Positions 1-8,288 of a DNA stretch of 64,000 nucleotides are shown here, piece after piece; the first letter of the stretch is position 1, and each line of letters begins with the position of its first letter. Origin of the DNA: CAZNVB01 sp964651495 (GTDB taxonomy: Bacteria; Acidobacteriota; Aminicenantia; Aminicenantales; UBA8522); assembly GCA_964651495.1 (NCBI GenBank), contig CAZYWP010000004.1, positions 5,715 to 69,714 on the forward strand, written 5' to 3'. The position numbers and the translations under genes are program-made. Under the pieces are notes generated by a model. That model was not told the DNA's origin. It saw only the letters and a program-made list of their open reading frames with translations, and did no database searches.

Positions 1-481
1 TTTCCAGGTAAGCCACGGTCTCCCGCCTGGCGATCTCGATGTCCGCCCGGTCCAGGAACTCCTGGGAAGCGAAGAATTCCCCGCCCCCCGCGTTCCGGCT
101 GAGGCTTCCCCTGAAAACGAAGAACATGGACAGCGCCCCAACCATGACCCCGAGAAGAAGGCCCGCCAGGACCGGCCTGAACCGGAGAGCGGAGACCCGG
201 ATCCGGCGCCGCTCCAGCACGGCCTGCGGCTGGGGCCGATCCCGCCAGACGGCCCGCACGATTCTCTCCGCCTGAAAACCCCAGTCCACTGAGGCCAGAA
301 CCCGGTCCAGCTCGGGATTGAGCACCTCCGCCCGGCGGAGGACTTCCCGGTGAAGACCGAGCTCCCGGCGGCAGAGCGGGCAGTCCTTGAGATGAGCCCG
401 GACTCTCTCCGCTCTGCGCTCCTCCAGCTCTTCGCCGAGGAAGGCGACCAGGTCATCCCTGATTTGGCGGCACGTGCTCAT
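1..481 (-). CDS. Anti-sigma factor with zinc-finger N-terminus (partial)
   Basis: The frame is open to the left edge, so only about 160 N-terminal residues are visible. The ATG overlaps the sigma-factor stop as ATGA, indicating translational coupling. Residues 30-37 read HLKDCPLC, the HxxxCxxC signature of zinc-binding anti-sigma domains, with a further Cys at residue 4. A hydrophobic stretch at about residues 103-123 looks like a single membrane span, so the C-terminal part would be periplasmic. By family knowledge such proteins hold their cognate ECF sigma factor at the membrane until an envelope signal releases it; partnership with the upstream sigma gene is inferred from the overlap. The sensor domain lies outside the window. 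Confidence 0.85.
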   Translation of the reverse strand, partial: MSTCRQIRDDLVAFLGEELEERRAERVRAHLKDCPLCRRELGLHREVLRRAEVLNPELDRVLASVDWGFQAERIVRAVWRDRPQPQAVLERRRIRVSALRFRPVLAGLLLGVMVGALSMFFVFRGSLSRNAGGGEFFASQEFLDRADIEIARRETVAYLE

Positions 482-1059
482 GTTTCCATCCCCAATTGCG
501 GGCCCAGCAGACGGCGGAGATTCCGCACTGCCTTGAAATGAAGGGACTTGACCGTCCCCAGCCTGACGTTCAGGATCTCCGCGATTTCCCTGTAATCGAG
601 CCCGTTATAATGCTTCATGACAAAAACCAGGCGCTGCCGTTCTCCGAGCCGTTCGAGACCGTGGGAGATGACCCGGCGCAGATCCAAGGACACCGGGTTT
701 GCGCCGCTGCCCGAGGAGGCCAGGACGAGCTCGTCGAGGGGCTTTTCGCTCTCCATCTCCCGGCGCCTGGCGTAATGCTTGCGGTAATAATCGATGCACA
801 GGTTCTTGGCGATCTGGAGCAGCCAGCCACGGAAATTCCCTTCTTTCTCGTAGGCGTCGAGCTTCTGATAGAGCCTCATGAATGTCTCCTGGACGATGTC
901 CATGGCATCCTCCTTGTTCCGGAGGACGGAGTAGGCCAGCAAAAAGACCTGCTGCTGATAATGGAAGACGATCGTTTTGAAGGCTTCCCGGTCGCCGCTT
1001 GCGGCCTCCCGAAGCAGAGATTGGATGTCTTCACTTTCCGTTATCCTCGTCTGTTCCAT
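478..1059 (-). CDS. ECF-family RNA polymerase sigma factor
   Basis: 193 residues, the usual ECF length. Region 2 spans about residues 20-95, with DAMDIVQETFMRLY (core binding) followed by FRGWLLQIAKNLCIDYYR (-10 recognition). Region 4 spans about 125-185, with ERQRLVFVMKHYNGLDYREIAEIL followed in the next helix by GTVKSLHFKAVRNLR (-35 recognition helix-turn-helix). It is directly followed by a zinc anti-sigma gene with a 4-nt overlap, so the pair probably forms one regulatory switch. A sigma-W-like promoter (TGAACC-N16-CGTA, 1170-1195) lies upstream, suggesting autoregulation. The ATG at 1059 has only a weak ribosome site (CAGG directly adjoining), and a short acidic ORF overlaps this start, so initiation may depend on coupling. 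The regulon is unknown. Confidence 0.93.
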   Translation of the reverse strand: MEQTRITESEDIQSLLREAASGDREAFKTIVFHYQQQVFLLAYSVLRNKEDAMDIVQETFMRLYQKLDAYEKEGNFRGWLLQIAKNLCIDYYRKHYARRREMESEKPLDELVLASSGSGANPVSLDLRRVISHGLERLGERQRLVFVMKHYNGLDYREIAEILNVRLGTVKSLHFKAVRNLRRLLGPQLGMET

Positions 1060-1162
1060 CCTGGGGTGAATTCTCGGGTTCAGATGGCGTTAGTTCGGCC
1101 GGATCAGTATCGCCGATTTCGTTCTCCGTGTCAGCATTGCCTTGCTCATCCGTGCGTTCCAT
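1031..1162 (-). CDS. Possible 43-residue acidic upstream ORF overlapping the sigma start
   Basis: ATG at 1162, stop at 1031, in a frame different from the sigma gene, which it overlaps by 29 nt. The peptide begins MERTDEQGNADTENE and is dominated by Asp, Glu, Pro, Thr and Ser. Its ATG sits 7 nt after the CGTA -10 element, so a transcript from that promoter would begin at or next to the ATG and be leaderless. It may couple translation into the sigma gene. Alternatively it is an acidic sigma N-terminus separated by a frameshift or sequencing error, or simply chance. No homologue is recognised. Confidence 0.3.
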   Translation of the reverse strand: MERTDEQGNADTENEIGDTDPAELTPSEPENSPQDGTDEDNGK

Positions 1163-1169
1163 AGACTAC

Positions 1170-1195
1170 TACGAAGGGTTTTGGCGAAAGGTTCA
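1170..1195 (-). promoter_or_regulatory. ECF-type promoter of the sigma/anti-sigma operon
   Basis: On the minus strand TGAACC (1195-1190) is followed after exactly 16 nt by CGTA (1173-1170), close to the sigma-W-type ECF consensus TGAAAC-N16-CGTA. Just upstream lies an A/T palindrome at 1203-1219 (AAAAAACG-G-CGTTTTTT) in the position of an UP element or operator. Autoregulation by the adjacent sigma factor is an inference. Confidence 0.5.
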
Positions 1196-1316
1196 CCCCC
1201 AAAAAAAACGGCGTTTTTTGAGCCGGCCTCCCTCGCCTGTCAGCGGGCGCAGAAGTCTGCCCGGTTCAGGAACTTCCTGGGAAATTCCGAAGGGAGGAGT
1301 CCGGGAAAAAATCTAT

Positions 1317-1601
1317 CTAAAACTTACCGAAATCTCTTCTCTCTCTTCGCTCGGGGCCGCGTCCTTCCGTCCTGGGTCTCGCATCGTTGACAATGATGCG
1401 GCGGCCGTCAAACTCCGTGCCGTTCAGCTTGCCCTTGGCCTCTTGAGCGCCTTCCGAGGTGGCCATCTCGACAAAGCCAAACCCGCGTCCCTGGAGGACG
1501 TTGACTGAAGTGACTTCTCCGTGCTGGGAAAAAAGCTCTTTCAGCTTGTCCTCTGTGGTCCCGTAGTTCAGGTTTCCCACGTACAATTTTGCAGCAGACA
1601 T
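1317..1601 (-). CDS. Small RRM-type RNA-binding protein
   Basis: 94 residues forming one RNA recognition motif plus a short basic tail. RNP2 is LYVGNL at residues 6-11 and RNP1 is GRGFGFVEM at about 40-48, carrying the aromatic residues that stack on RNA bases. The tail is rich in Arg, Gly and Glu. The start at 1601 is preceded by a strong AAGGAGG ribosome site, whereas an upstream in-frame start has none. Bacterial single-RRM proteins of this size, as in cyanobacteria, are RNA chaperone-like and often cold- or stress-induced; the role here is not shown by sequence. It is divergent from sppA. Confidence 0.92.
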   Translation of the reverse strand: MSAAKLYVGNLNYGTTEDKLKELFSQHGEVTSVNVLQGRGFGFVEMATSEGAQEAKGKLNGTEFDGRRIIVNDARPRTEGRGPERRERRDFGKF

Positions 1602-1677
1602 AGAAAAAGCCTCCTTGCATTTCCACCGCCATCCCGCCCTGTCGACCAGTCGGCGGAAGGCCGGCAAAAATCAAAAC

Positions 1678-1706
1678 ATTCTGGCATATCCAGGGGAAGA
1701 AATCAA
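1678..1706 (-). promoter_or_regulatory. Candidate promoter of the RRM gene
   Basis: Minus strand TTGATT (1706-1701), 17-nt spacer, CAGAAT (1683-1678). The predicted leader is about 70 nt and ends in the strong AAGGAGG site. The match to the vegetative consensus is moderate. Confidence 0.35.
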
Positions 1707-1742
1707 GCAATTTATGGCCCGGCCCGGCTTCTGGCCGACATA

Positions 1743-1773
1743 TTGACCTTGCCGCCGCATAAAATGCTATAAT
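1743..1773 (+). promoter_or_regulatory. Promoter of sppA
   Basis: TTGACC at 1743-1748 and a perfect TATAAT at 1768-1773, preceded by TGC (extended -10). The 19-nt spacer is longer than ideal but the extended -10 compensates. The predicted leader is about 40 nt. Confidence 0.5.
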
Positions 1774-1820
1774 GGCCAAACTTAAGACGGTCAATTCCGT
1801 ATTATGAACCTGGAGACGAG

Positions 1821-3533
1821 ATGAAAAAAGGAAAATATGTCCTCCTCATCATATTGATTTTCTTCTTCCTGATTACAGCCACGGTCTTCGCCTTTCTCTA
1901 CTCTTCGTTCCGCCGGCCCCCTGAAATCAAGCCCGATTCCTACCTCGAAATCGAGCTTGCCGGGCCGGTCCAGGACTTCTTCGCCCCGGACTTCCTGACG
2001 GAGTTCTTTTTCGGCCGGAGGACTCTGTCCATCCATGAGCTGCGGGAGAGCATCCGCAAGGCCAGAGTGGACCGCCGCATCCGCTGCCTCCTGCTGCGTC
2101 TCGGCTACCTCGAATGCGACTGGGCCAAGGTCAGCGAGATCCGCGACGCCGTGCTGGATTTCCGCAAGTCGGGAAAGCCCGCCTACGCCTACATCGAGGA
2201 GGCCCCCGAGTTCGATAAGGAATATTACCTCGCCACCGCCTGCGACCGGATCATCCTCCATCCGCTCGGCTGGCTGGGCGTCAACGGAGTCGGCGGCTGG
2301 GTGCCTTTTATCAAAGAGGGGCTGGACAAACTGGGCGTGGAAGCCGAGGTCGAGCACGTCGAGGAGTTCAAGACCGCCTATAACATGTTCACGGAAAAGG
2401 AGCTTACCCCGGCCCACCGGGCAATGATGGAGGCCATCTACGACGACATCTTCTCCGAGTACGTGCGCGCTGTCTCCGAGGCCAGGAAAAAGACCGAGGC
2501 CGAGGTCAGGATGATCATCGACACCGGCCTTTATCAGGGCAAAAACGCCCTCGACGCCGGGCTCGTCGATGACCTGCTCTACGAGGACGAACTGAGGGCG
2601 CTCCTGCAGGACAAGGGGAGAGATCTGCGGCGGGCCCGGCTGGCCGAATATTCGAGGATCAGCCCGTCGAGCCTGGGAATGGAAACGGGCAGAAAGGTCG
2701 CCCTGATCTACGCTATGGGCCCGATCATGAGCGGAGAGGGCGGTTACCAGGTCATCGGCGGCCGGACGCTCTCGCGCTGGGTCCGCAGAGCCCGGGAGGA
2801 CCGGTCGGTCGCGGCCATCGTGCTCCGGGTGGACAGCCCGGGCGGCTCGGCCGTGGCCTCGGATGTCATTTGGCGGGAGATCTTCCTGGCCAAAAAGGAG
2901 AAGCCGGTGGTGGTCTCGATGTCCGACGTGGCCGGCTCCGGCGGATACTGGATTTCCCTGGCCGCCCACAAGATCGTCGCCCAGCCACAGACGCTGACAG
3001 GGTCGATTGGCGTGCTGGCCGGAAAGTTCAACCTGGTTGGGCTATACGAAAAGCTGGGCATCACGGCCGAAAAAATGACCCGCGGCCGGAGAGCCGACAT
3101 GTTCTCGACTTTCCGTCCCCTGACTCCGGAGGAAAGGCACTTCTTGAAGGAGCAGATTCTCTGGACCTACGACCAGTTCCTCAGCAAGGTCGCCGAGGGG
3201 CGGAACCTGACCAAAGAAGCGGTGAATGAAATCGGCCGCGGCCGCGTCTGGACGGGGCATCAGGCGCGGGAAATCAAGCTGGTGGATGAGCTGGGCGGTC
3301 TCGACAGGGCCTTGGAGCTGGCCAAGAGCCTGGCCGGGATCCCGGCCCAGGAGGACGTCCGATTGGTCGTCTGGCCGAAGAGGACGTCGATCTTCAGCCT
3401 GGTTTTTGGCCGGGCAGAGGCAAAGGTCCGGCTTCCCCTATCAGCAGGAATCGACAAGCTCATTCCTATTCTTAAGGTCTTGGAAAAAGAAAATCCCTGG
3501 GCGGTGATGCCCTTCTGGCTTCCCACTCAGTAG
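1821..3533 (+). CDS. sppA: Signal peptide peptidase SppA, long form
   Basis: 570 residues, slightly shorter than the E. coli long form. An N-terminal membrane anchor (about residues 6-25) is followed by two tandem protease-fold repeats. The second contains DSPGGSA and SDVAGSGGYWIS, in which Ser373 is the predicted nucleophile of the Ser/Lys dyad; the general-base Lys is expected in the N-terminal repeat, as in the E. coli enzyme. The family degrades leftover signal peptides in the cytoplasmic membrane. The start follows a GGAGACGAG ribosome site. The 3' end overlaps the convergent helicase-nuclease gene by 7 nt, so the two mRNAs are complementary at their ends. Confidence 0.95.
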   Translation: MKKGKYVLLIILIFFFLITATVFAFLYSSFRRPPEIKPDSYLEIELAGPVQDFFAPDFLTEFFFGRRTLSIHELRESIRKARVDRRIRCLLLRLGYLECDWAKVSEIRDAVLDFRKSGKPAYAYIEEAPEFDKEYYLATACDRIILHPLGWLGVNGVGGWVPFIKEGLDKLGVEAEVEHVEEFKTAYNMFTEKELTPAHRAMMEAIYDDIFSEYVRAVSEARKKTEAEVRMIIDTGLYQGKNALDAGLVDDLLYEDELRALLQDKGRDLRRARLAEYSRISPSSLGMETGRKVALIYAMGPIMSGEGGYQVIGGRTLSRWVRRAREDRSVAAIVLRVDSPGGSAVASDVIWREIFLAKKEKPVVVSMSDVAGSGGYWISLAAHKIVAQPQTLTGSIGVLAGKFNLVGLYEKLGITAEKMTRGRRADMFSTFRPLTPEERHFLKEQILWTYDQFLSKVAEGRNLTKEAVNEIGRGRVWTGHQAREIKLVDELGGLDRALELAKSLAGIPAQEDVRLVVWPKRTSIFSLVFGRAEAKVRLPLSAGIDKLIPILKVLEKENPWAVMPFWLPTQ

Positions 3534-6496
3534 GCATAAGTAAAGGGACAAATCGTCTTGAATTCGCAGTAGCTGCAGTTATGCCAGTCCGGCCTGGCGG
3601 CGAAATTCCTGCCCCGGATTCCCTCTTCAGCCTGTTTGACTTTCTCCCAGCCCCGCGCCATTTCTTTCTCGCCCTTGCCGGCGCGGCCGACGATGTCCGA
3701 CTCCAGAAAATGGAGCTGGGTCTCGAGGAGCGGAAGGGCCTGCGTCTTCTGGAAGGAGAGCGCATAGAGGTCCATCTGCAGACTGTCGGCCGCCCTTTTA
3801 TCCGCCTCCTTCTGGCTTTTCACTTCGCTGGCCTTATAATCGATGATGACGGCACCTTTGTCCCGGATATCGATTCGGTCCCAGCGGCCGCTGAACCTGA
3901 CCTTTCCTTCCTGCCATCTGAAGCTCTTCTCCAAGTGAGCAGGCTTGTGGCCGGAAGCTTCCTCTCGCCTGAAAAAGCGCATCAGGGCCTTGCGCCCCGC
4001 CTTCTTCCGCAGCTTCTCATGCTCGCGGCTCAAGTATCCTTCGTTGACCCAGGAGCCCGCGTATTCTTCGAACAGCTCGTCCAGCGTCGTTTTCCTCCCG
4101 GCCGCTGTCTGGCGCAGGAACGAGTGGATGGTATTGTGGAGGACGCGGCCGAAAACAAGGCTGTGGTGGGGGAGGACGGGAATCCGCAGGAGATGCCGGA
4201 ACTTGTACTTAAGCGGGCAAACCAAGTAATCTTCGACCTGAAAATAGCTCAGGGGCAGCACGTCTTTGACCTTGAGTTCAGTCAATACCCGGTCCTCGGG
4301 GCTGCCCAATCCGTACCTCCTGAGCTCTTCCAGAGCCGAGGAGCGCTGGACTTCATCGGGAAGCTTCGGGATATCCAGCGTTTCGAGGACAAAGGGGCTC
4401 ACTTTCTTCAGTCGCTTAAGCCCGTAGTCCCTGGCCCAGGTCAAGTGCAGAAGCGTTTTGGCCCGTGTCATACCCACATAGAAGAGCCTTCTTTCTTCCT
4501 GTAGAGAAGTCAGGTCGGAAGACTCGTCTTCGTCTCCGGGACTCTCCGCGGGAGGGAACTCCTCCTTCAAGATCCCGTCCGGAAACGGGATTTTCTCTCT
4601 TCTCTCGCGGCCCGGGAATCGGTCGGCGATCAAGCTCACCAGGAAAACGACGGCAAACTCAAGGCCCTTCGCCTTGTGGACGGTCAGGACGCTGACCGCC
4701 TCCTCTTCCAGCTCGGCCTCGGCCGTGGCCGGATTATCCCCGACTTCCCGGAGGAGGTCGAGATGCCTAGCGAAGGACTGGATGGAATCGTCATCGGCCA
4801 GCCCGGAGAAATTTTTTATCTTTTCAAAGAAGAGGCGAAGGTTCTTGATCTTCAGCTCCGCCTCCAGGTTTCCGGCTTCGACGAGCCTTTTAATATAGCC
4901 GGATTTCTCCAGGAAGGCGAAGACGACCTGCCCGGCATTTTGTGTCTTGGAAAGCTTGACGAAATAGACCAGGTCCTCGACGATCTTCCTGACCAGGGCC
5001 GTCGTCTCCGCCGAAATGGCGAGGTCGAGAGTCCCGGCGGCGACATCCTTGAAGACGCCGTGCAGCGAGAGATTCCGTTTCCCGGCATAGTTGGAGAGAA
5101 TGGTCAGGTCATAGAGGTCCATCCCGTAGACCCCCGATTGAGCCAGGAAATACAGGCTCCGTCCGTCCTCGAAGTTCGTCAGGGCCTTGATAAAAGAGAC
5201 GACATCCTTAACCTCATCCTGAGCGTAGAGGCCGCGGCTGCCGGAAAAACGAAACGGAATCTGCTTCATGTTCAGGGCCCGCAGAAAGGGATCGGCATCG
5301 GCGTTCCGCCGCACCAGGATGGCAATGTCTCCGGGCCGATAGCCCTCCGCCAGTTTTTGAGCGATGATCCCGGCCACCCTGTCGGCCTCGTGGGAGAGCG
5401 TGTCGAACTGCAGAAGATGGATGCTCTTGCCGGCCCCGCCCGCAGATGCGGTGAGCTTCTTATCCACCTTATCCCGGAATTCAAGGCGCCTCGGATTGTT
5501 GTGCTGGATCAACCGATAAGCAGAATCAAGAATCTGTTGAGTGGACCGGTAATTCTTGGTCAGGACGACTTCTTTGACCTTTATTTTTCCTTCTCTTTTT
5601 TCGTAATAGTCCCTGAACTTGAGGATATTGGCCAGCGAAGCTCCCCGGAACCGGAAAATGCTCTGGTCGTCATCGCCGACGACGGTCAGGTTGTTACGGC
5701 GGGCGGCCAGCAGCTTGAGCAGCTCGAACTGAATGTAATTCGTATCTTGAAACTCATCGACCAGGATATATTTATACCTCTCCTGAAATTCTCTCAGCAC
5801 GGAGGGCCGCTGGCGAAAAAGCTCAACCACCAGGCAAACCTGATCTTCGAAATCGATCTTACCTTCCCTTTTGAGCAGCCCCTCGTAGGCCTCGAAAACG
5901 CGGGCCATCTCCAGGTGTTTGAGGGCGATTTCCTTCTCTGCTTCAGAGCCCGTCCTCTTCTCCAGCCGGCGGGCATAGGCGAGATATTCCCGGGGACTGA
6001 TATCCTCCTGCCTCAGCCTCTTCACCGCATCCAACAGTTCCTGGATGTGCCGGGTGGGAGAGCTCAGAGGACGATAATACCGCAGAGGCAAGCGGAAGAG
6101 GTTTTCGCGGAAAAAAATGGCCTGTTCGACGTCGTCGAGAAGCCTGAAATCGAGGGGGTAGCCGAGGTCCAGGGCGTAGCTGCGCAGCACTCGCTCGCCG
6201 AAGGAATTGAAGGTGCTGATAGCGACGAACGAATAGCTGTAGGGGATGAGCTGGTCAACCCGCTCCTCCATCTCGTTGGCGGCTTTTTCGGTGAAGGTCA
6301 AGGCCAGGATCTCATCCGGCCTGGCGATTTTGGCCGATATGAGATAGGCGATGCGGTGGGTGATGGCCTTGGTTTTTCCGGTGCCGGCGCCGGCGATGAT
6401 CAACAGCGGTCCCCGGCCGTGCGTCACAGCCGCTCTCTGATCGGAATTGAGGCCTTCCAGAAGGTGGCGGGCTTTTTCCGATGACGGCCGAGGCAT
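3527..6496 (-). CDS. UvrD/PcrA-type SF1 helicase fused to a PD-(D/E)XK nuclease with Fe-S cysteines
   Basis: 989 residues. The helicase core shows Walker A GAGTGKT (36-42), motif II LVDEFQDTNY, motif III VVGDDDQSIFRFRG, motif IV NYRSTQQIL, motif V VLTVHKAKGLEF and motif VI RRLFYVGMTRAK. The C-terminal ~240 residues carry a RecB-like nuclease: HNTIHSF, GRWDRIDI and the catalytic VIIDYKASE. One Cys before the nuclease (YLVCPLKYKF) and three at the end (NCSYCEFKTIC) match the Fe-S staple seen in AddB-type nucleases. A role in double-strand-break end processing or repair is inferred. It is the last gene of a tail-to-head group with the FtsB-like and phosphohexomutase genes. No clear ribosome site precedes the ATG. 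Confidence 0.92.
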   Translation of the reverse strand: MPRPSSEKARHLLEGLNSDQRAAVTHGRGPLLIIAGAGTGKTKAITHRIAYLISAKIARPDEILALTFTEKAANEMEERVDQLIPYSYSFVAISTFNSFGERVLRSYALDLGYPLDFRLLDDVEQAIFFRENLFRLPLRYYRPLSSPTRHIQELLDAVKRLRQEDISPREYLAYARRLEKRTGSEAEKEIALKHLEMARVFEAYEGLLKREGKIDFEDQVCLVVELFRQRPSVLREFQERYKYILVDEFQDTNYIQFELLKLLAARRNNLTVVGDDDQSIFRFRGASLANILKFRDYYEKREGKIKVKEVVLTKNYRSTQQILDSAYRLIQHNNPRRLEFRDKVDKKLTASAGGAGKSIHLLQFDTLSHEADRVAGIIAQKLAEGYRPGDIAILVRRNADADPFLRALNMKQIPFRFSGSRGLYAQDEVKDVVSFIKALTNFEDGRSLYFLAQSGVYGMDLYDLTILSNYAGKRNLSLHGVFKDVAAGTLDLAISAETTALVRKIVEDLVYFVKLSKTQNAGQVVFAFLEKSGYIKRLVEAGNLEAELKIKNLRLFFEKIKNFSGLADDDSIQSFARHLDLLREVGDNPATAEAELEEEAVSVLTVHKAKGLEFAVVFLVSLIADRFPGRERREKIPFPDGILKEEFPPAESPGDEDESSDLTSLQEERRLFYVGMTRAKTLLHLTWARDYGLKRLKKVSPFVLETLDIPKLPDEVQRSSALEELRRYGLGSPEDRVLTELKVKDVLPLSYFQVEDYLVCPLKYKFRHLLRIPVLPHHSLVFGRVLHNTIHSFLRQTAAGRKTTLDELFEEYAGSWVNEGYLSREHEKLRKKAGRKALMRFFRREEASGHKPAHLEKSFRWQEGKVRFSGRWDRIDIRDKGAVIIDYKASEVKSQKEADKRAADSLQMDLYALSFQKTQALPLLETQLHFLESDIVGRAGKGEKEMARGWEKVKQAEEGIRGRNFAARPDWHNCSYCEFKTICPFTYAY

Positions 6497-6520
6497 GGTC
6501 TGGATATCAGAAGGAAACGC

Positions 6521-6838
6521 TCAGCGTTTTTCTTCTTTTCTCTTGACGATCACTTTCTCGTCCGGCCTGATCAGCCAGAGTTTTTCCCGGGCTTCCCTCT
6601 CCACGGCTTGGGGATTGTTCTTGAGGTCCTCGATTTCCCCTTCCAGCCGGGCTTTCTCGGCCTCTAAACGTTTGACCTCCTGGAGCAGGATTTCGTAGTT
6701 CCGGCGCGCTTTGTAGATCTCGATCAACCCTTTCTTGCCGAAAAGTGAGGAGATGAGCAGAACGAGAAAAAAGAAGCCGACAGCGGCCAGAAGGATTTTT
6801 CTTCTCAGCGAAGCGCCCTTCCTGTCTTCTCGGGCCAT
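6521..6838 (-). CDS. FtsB/DivIC-family septum formation initiator
   Basis: 105 residues. A basic cytoplasmic N-terminus is followed by one membrane span (about residues 14-31, LLAAVGFFFLVLLISSLF) and a coiled coil (about 37-75, Glu/Lys/Leu-rich heptads), then the family-typical NNPQAVEREAREKLWLIRPDEKVI, broken here by Asn and Pro before the conserved REKL-LIRP region. The family bridges FtsL and FtsQ in the divisome. The ATG overlaps the stop of the upstream phosphohexomutase gene by one base (TGATG), so translation is probably coupled. Confidence 0.88.
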   Translation of the reverse strand: MAREDRKGASLRRKILLAAVGFFFLVLLISSLFGKKGLIEIYKARRNYEILLQEVKRLEAEKARLEGEIEDLKNNPQAVEREAREKLWLIRPDEKVIVKRKEEKR

Positions 6839-8238
6839 CAGTCGAGCCTCTTGAGGCCGAGGTCGAGCAACCGCTCCAGTTCTTTATTCGTCCCCGCCTC
6901 CGCGTAACAGCGGATCAGCGGCTCCGTCCCTGATGGACGAAGGAGGAGCCAGTCATCGTCTTCGAAATCGAGTTTGATCCCGTCGATCCTCTCGACCGCG
7001 ACAACCATCCGTCCGCCCAAATACTCGGGGGGATTGATGATGAGGTCCTTCAGCTTTCTCTCGTTTTTGGGATGGAGGCGGATGCTTCTCTGGCCGCTGG
7101 ATTTCTTTCCGTATTCGCGGAAAAAGCCGGCCCGCAGCTGGGTCAGGTTTTTCCCGGTGGCGGCCATCATCTCGGCCACGAGCAGGCCGGCGAAAATTCC
7201 GTCCTTCTCGGGCAGGTGGCTTTTCACGGCGAAGCAAGCGCTCTCCTCGCCGCCGAAGATGATCTGCTTCCGCAGTAAAAGGTCGGCTATGTACTTGAAC
7301 CCGACGGGAGTCTTAAAAAGCGGCAGGCCGTAGCGCCGGGCGACGCGGTCGATCAGGTGAGTGGTGGCAACCGACCTGGCCACGCCGCCCCGCCATCCCT
7401 TGACCCGGACAAGATAGTCCAGCAGGAGCGAGAGAATGATATTCTGGCTGACGAAACTCCCGGCCTGGTCAAGGATTCCAAACCGGTCTCCGTCGGCGTC
7501 CGTGGCAATCCCCAGGTCGCACCCCTTCTCCCGCACCAGCCTTCTGAGCTCCCGCAGGTTGTCTTCGCTGCAGGAGGGAGTCATGCCGCCGAAATAGGGA
7601 TCGACGTAACCGTGGATCTCTTCGACTGGTATTTCGTTCTCCTCGAGGATCTCATCCAGGTACTCCCGGCTCGTCCCGTATAAGAGGTCCACACCAATGC
7701 GGAGCTTGGACCTCTGGATGGCCTGGAAATCGATCTTTTTCTGGATGAACTCCAGGTAATCGGCCTGCAGGTCGATCTTGTCCACGAATTCTGTCCGCGG
7801 ATAATAGACGCAATGGGGTGGGCACCTAGAAAGACGGTTGATTTCATCCTCGATCTTATCGGTTTCATGGGGAAGGGCCGGTGCCCCCGTCTCCAAGTTG
7901 AGCTTCAGTCCGTTGTATTCGGGAGGGTTGAATGAGGCGGTGAAATTGATTCCGGCCTGGGCTTTTCTCCTGATGATCTGCAGCGCCTGGGCCTGCGACG
8001 GCGCGTCGCGATCGGCCAGGAGGACGTGGATCTGATCGTGGGAAAGGATCTTAGCGGCCTCATTGGCGAACCGCTCGGAGAGAAACCGGGTATCAAAATT
8101 GACGATGACCGCGATACTCCGGCCGGGGAATCTCTTCTTCAGATAGTTGGCCACAGCCCGGACCACGATCCGGACATTGGAGAAGGTGAACTCTTCTCCC
8201 ATCACGGCGCGCCAGCCCGATGTGCCGAACTTGATCAT
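6838..8238 (-). CDS. Alpha-D-phosphohexomutase (phosphoglucomutase/phosphomannomutase family)
   Basis: 466 residues with all four family domains. The phosphoserine loop reads TASFNPP, with Ser102 as the phosphorylated residue; the usual His after it is Phe103. The metal loop is DADGDR, the sugar loop GGEESA and the C-terminal phosphate-binding loop RPSGTEPLIR. The enzyme interconverts hexose-1- and hexose-6-phosphates, feeding nucleotide-sugar synthesis with GalU elsewhere in the window; the exact sugar cannot be read. A weak TTGCTT-N17-TAACTT promoter lies close to the ATG, which lacks a ribosome site. Confidence 0.93.
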   Translation of the reverse strand: MIKFGTSGWRAVMGEEFTFSNVRIVVRAVANYLKKRFPGRSIAVIVNFDTRFLSERFANEAAKILSHDQIHVLLADRDAPSQAQALQIIRRKAQAGINFTASFNPPEYNGLKLNLETGAPALPHETDKIEDEINRLSRCPPHCVYYPRTEFVDKIDLQADYLEFIQKKIDFQAIQRSKLRIGVDLLYGTSREYLDEILEENEIPVEEIHGYVDPYFGGMTPSCSEDNLRELRRLVREKGCDLGIATDADGDRFGILDQAGSFVSQNIILSLLLDYLVRVKGWRGGVARSVATTHLIDRVARRYGLPLFKTPVGFKYIADLLLRKQIIFGGEESACFAVKSHLPEKDGIFAGLLVAEMMAATGKNLTQLRAGFFREYGKKSSGQRSIRLHPKNERKLKDLIINPPEYLGGRMVVAVERIDGIKLDFEDDDWLLLRPSGTEPLIRCYAEAGTNKELERLLDLGLKRLD

Positions 8239-8288
8239 CGCGTTCCGGCGCCCAAGTTAGCACAAGATCAGGCTAAAAGCAAATGGAC

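Noticed and set aside
1203..1219. A-tract/T-tract palindrome considered as a bidirectional terminator
   Set aside because: With only CGGCG between A6 and T6 it gives a weak A-U stem; its place upstream of a promoter fits a regulatory site better.
4676..6484. 602-residue open frame on the + strand opposite the helicase-nuclease gene
   Set aside because: It mirrors a gene with complete helicase and nuclease motifs, has no domain signal and is explained by GC-rich codons lacking stops on the antisense strand.
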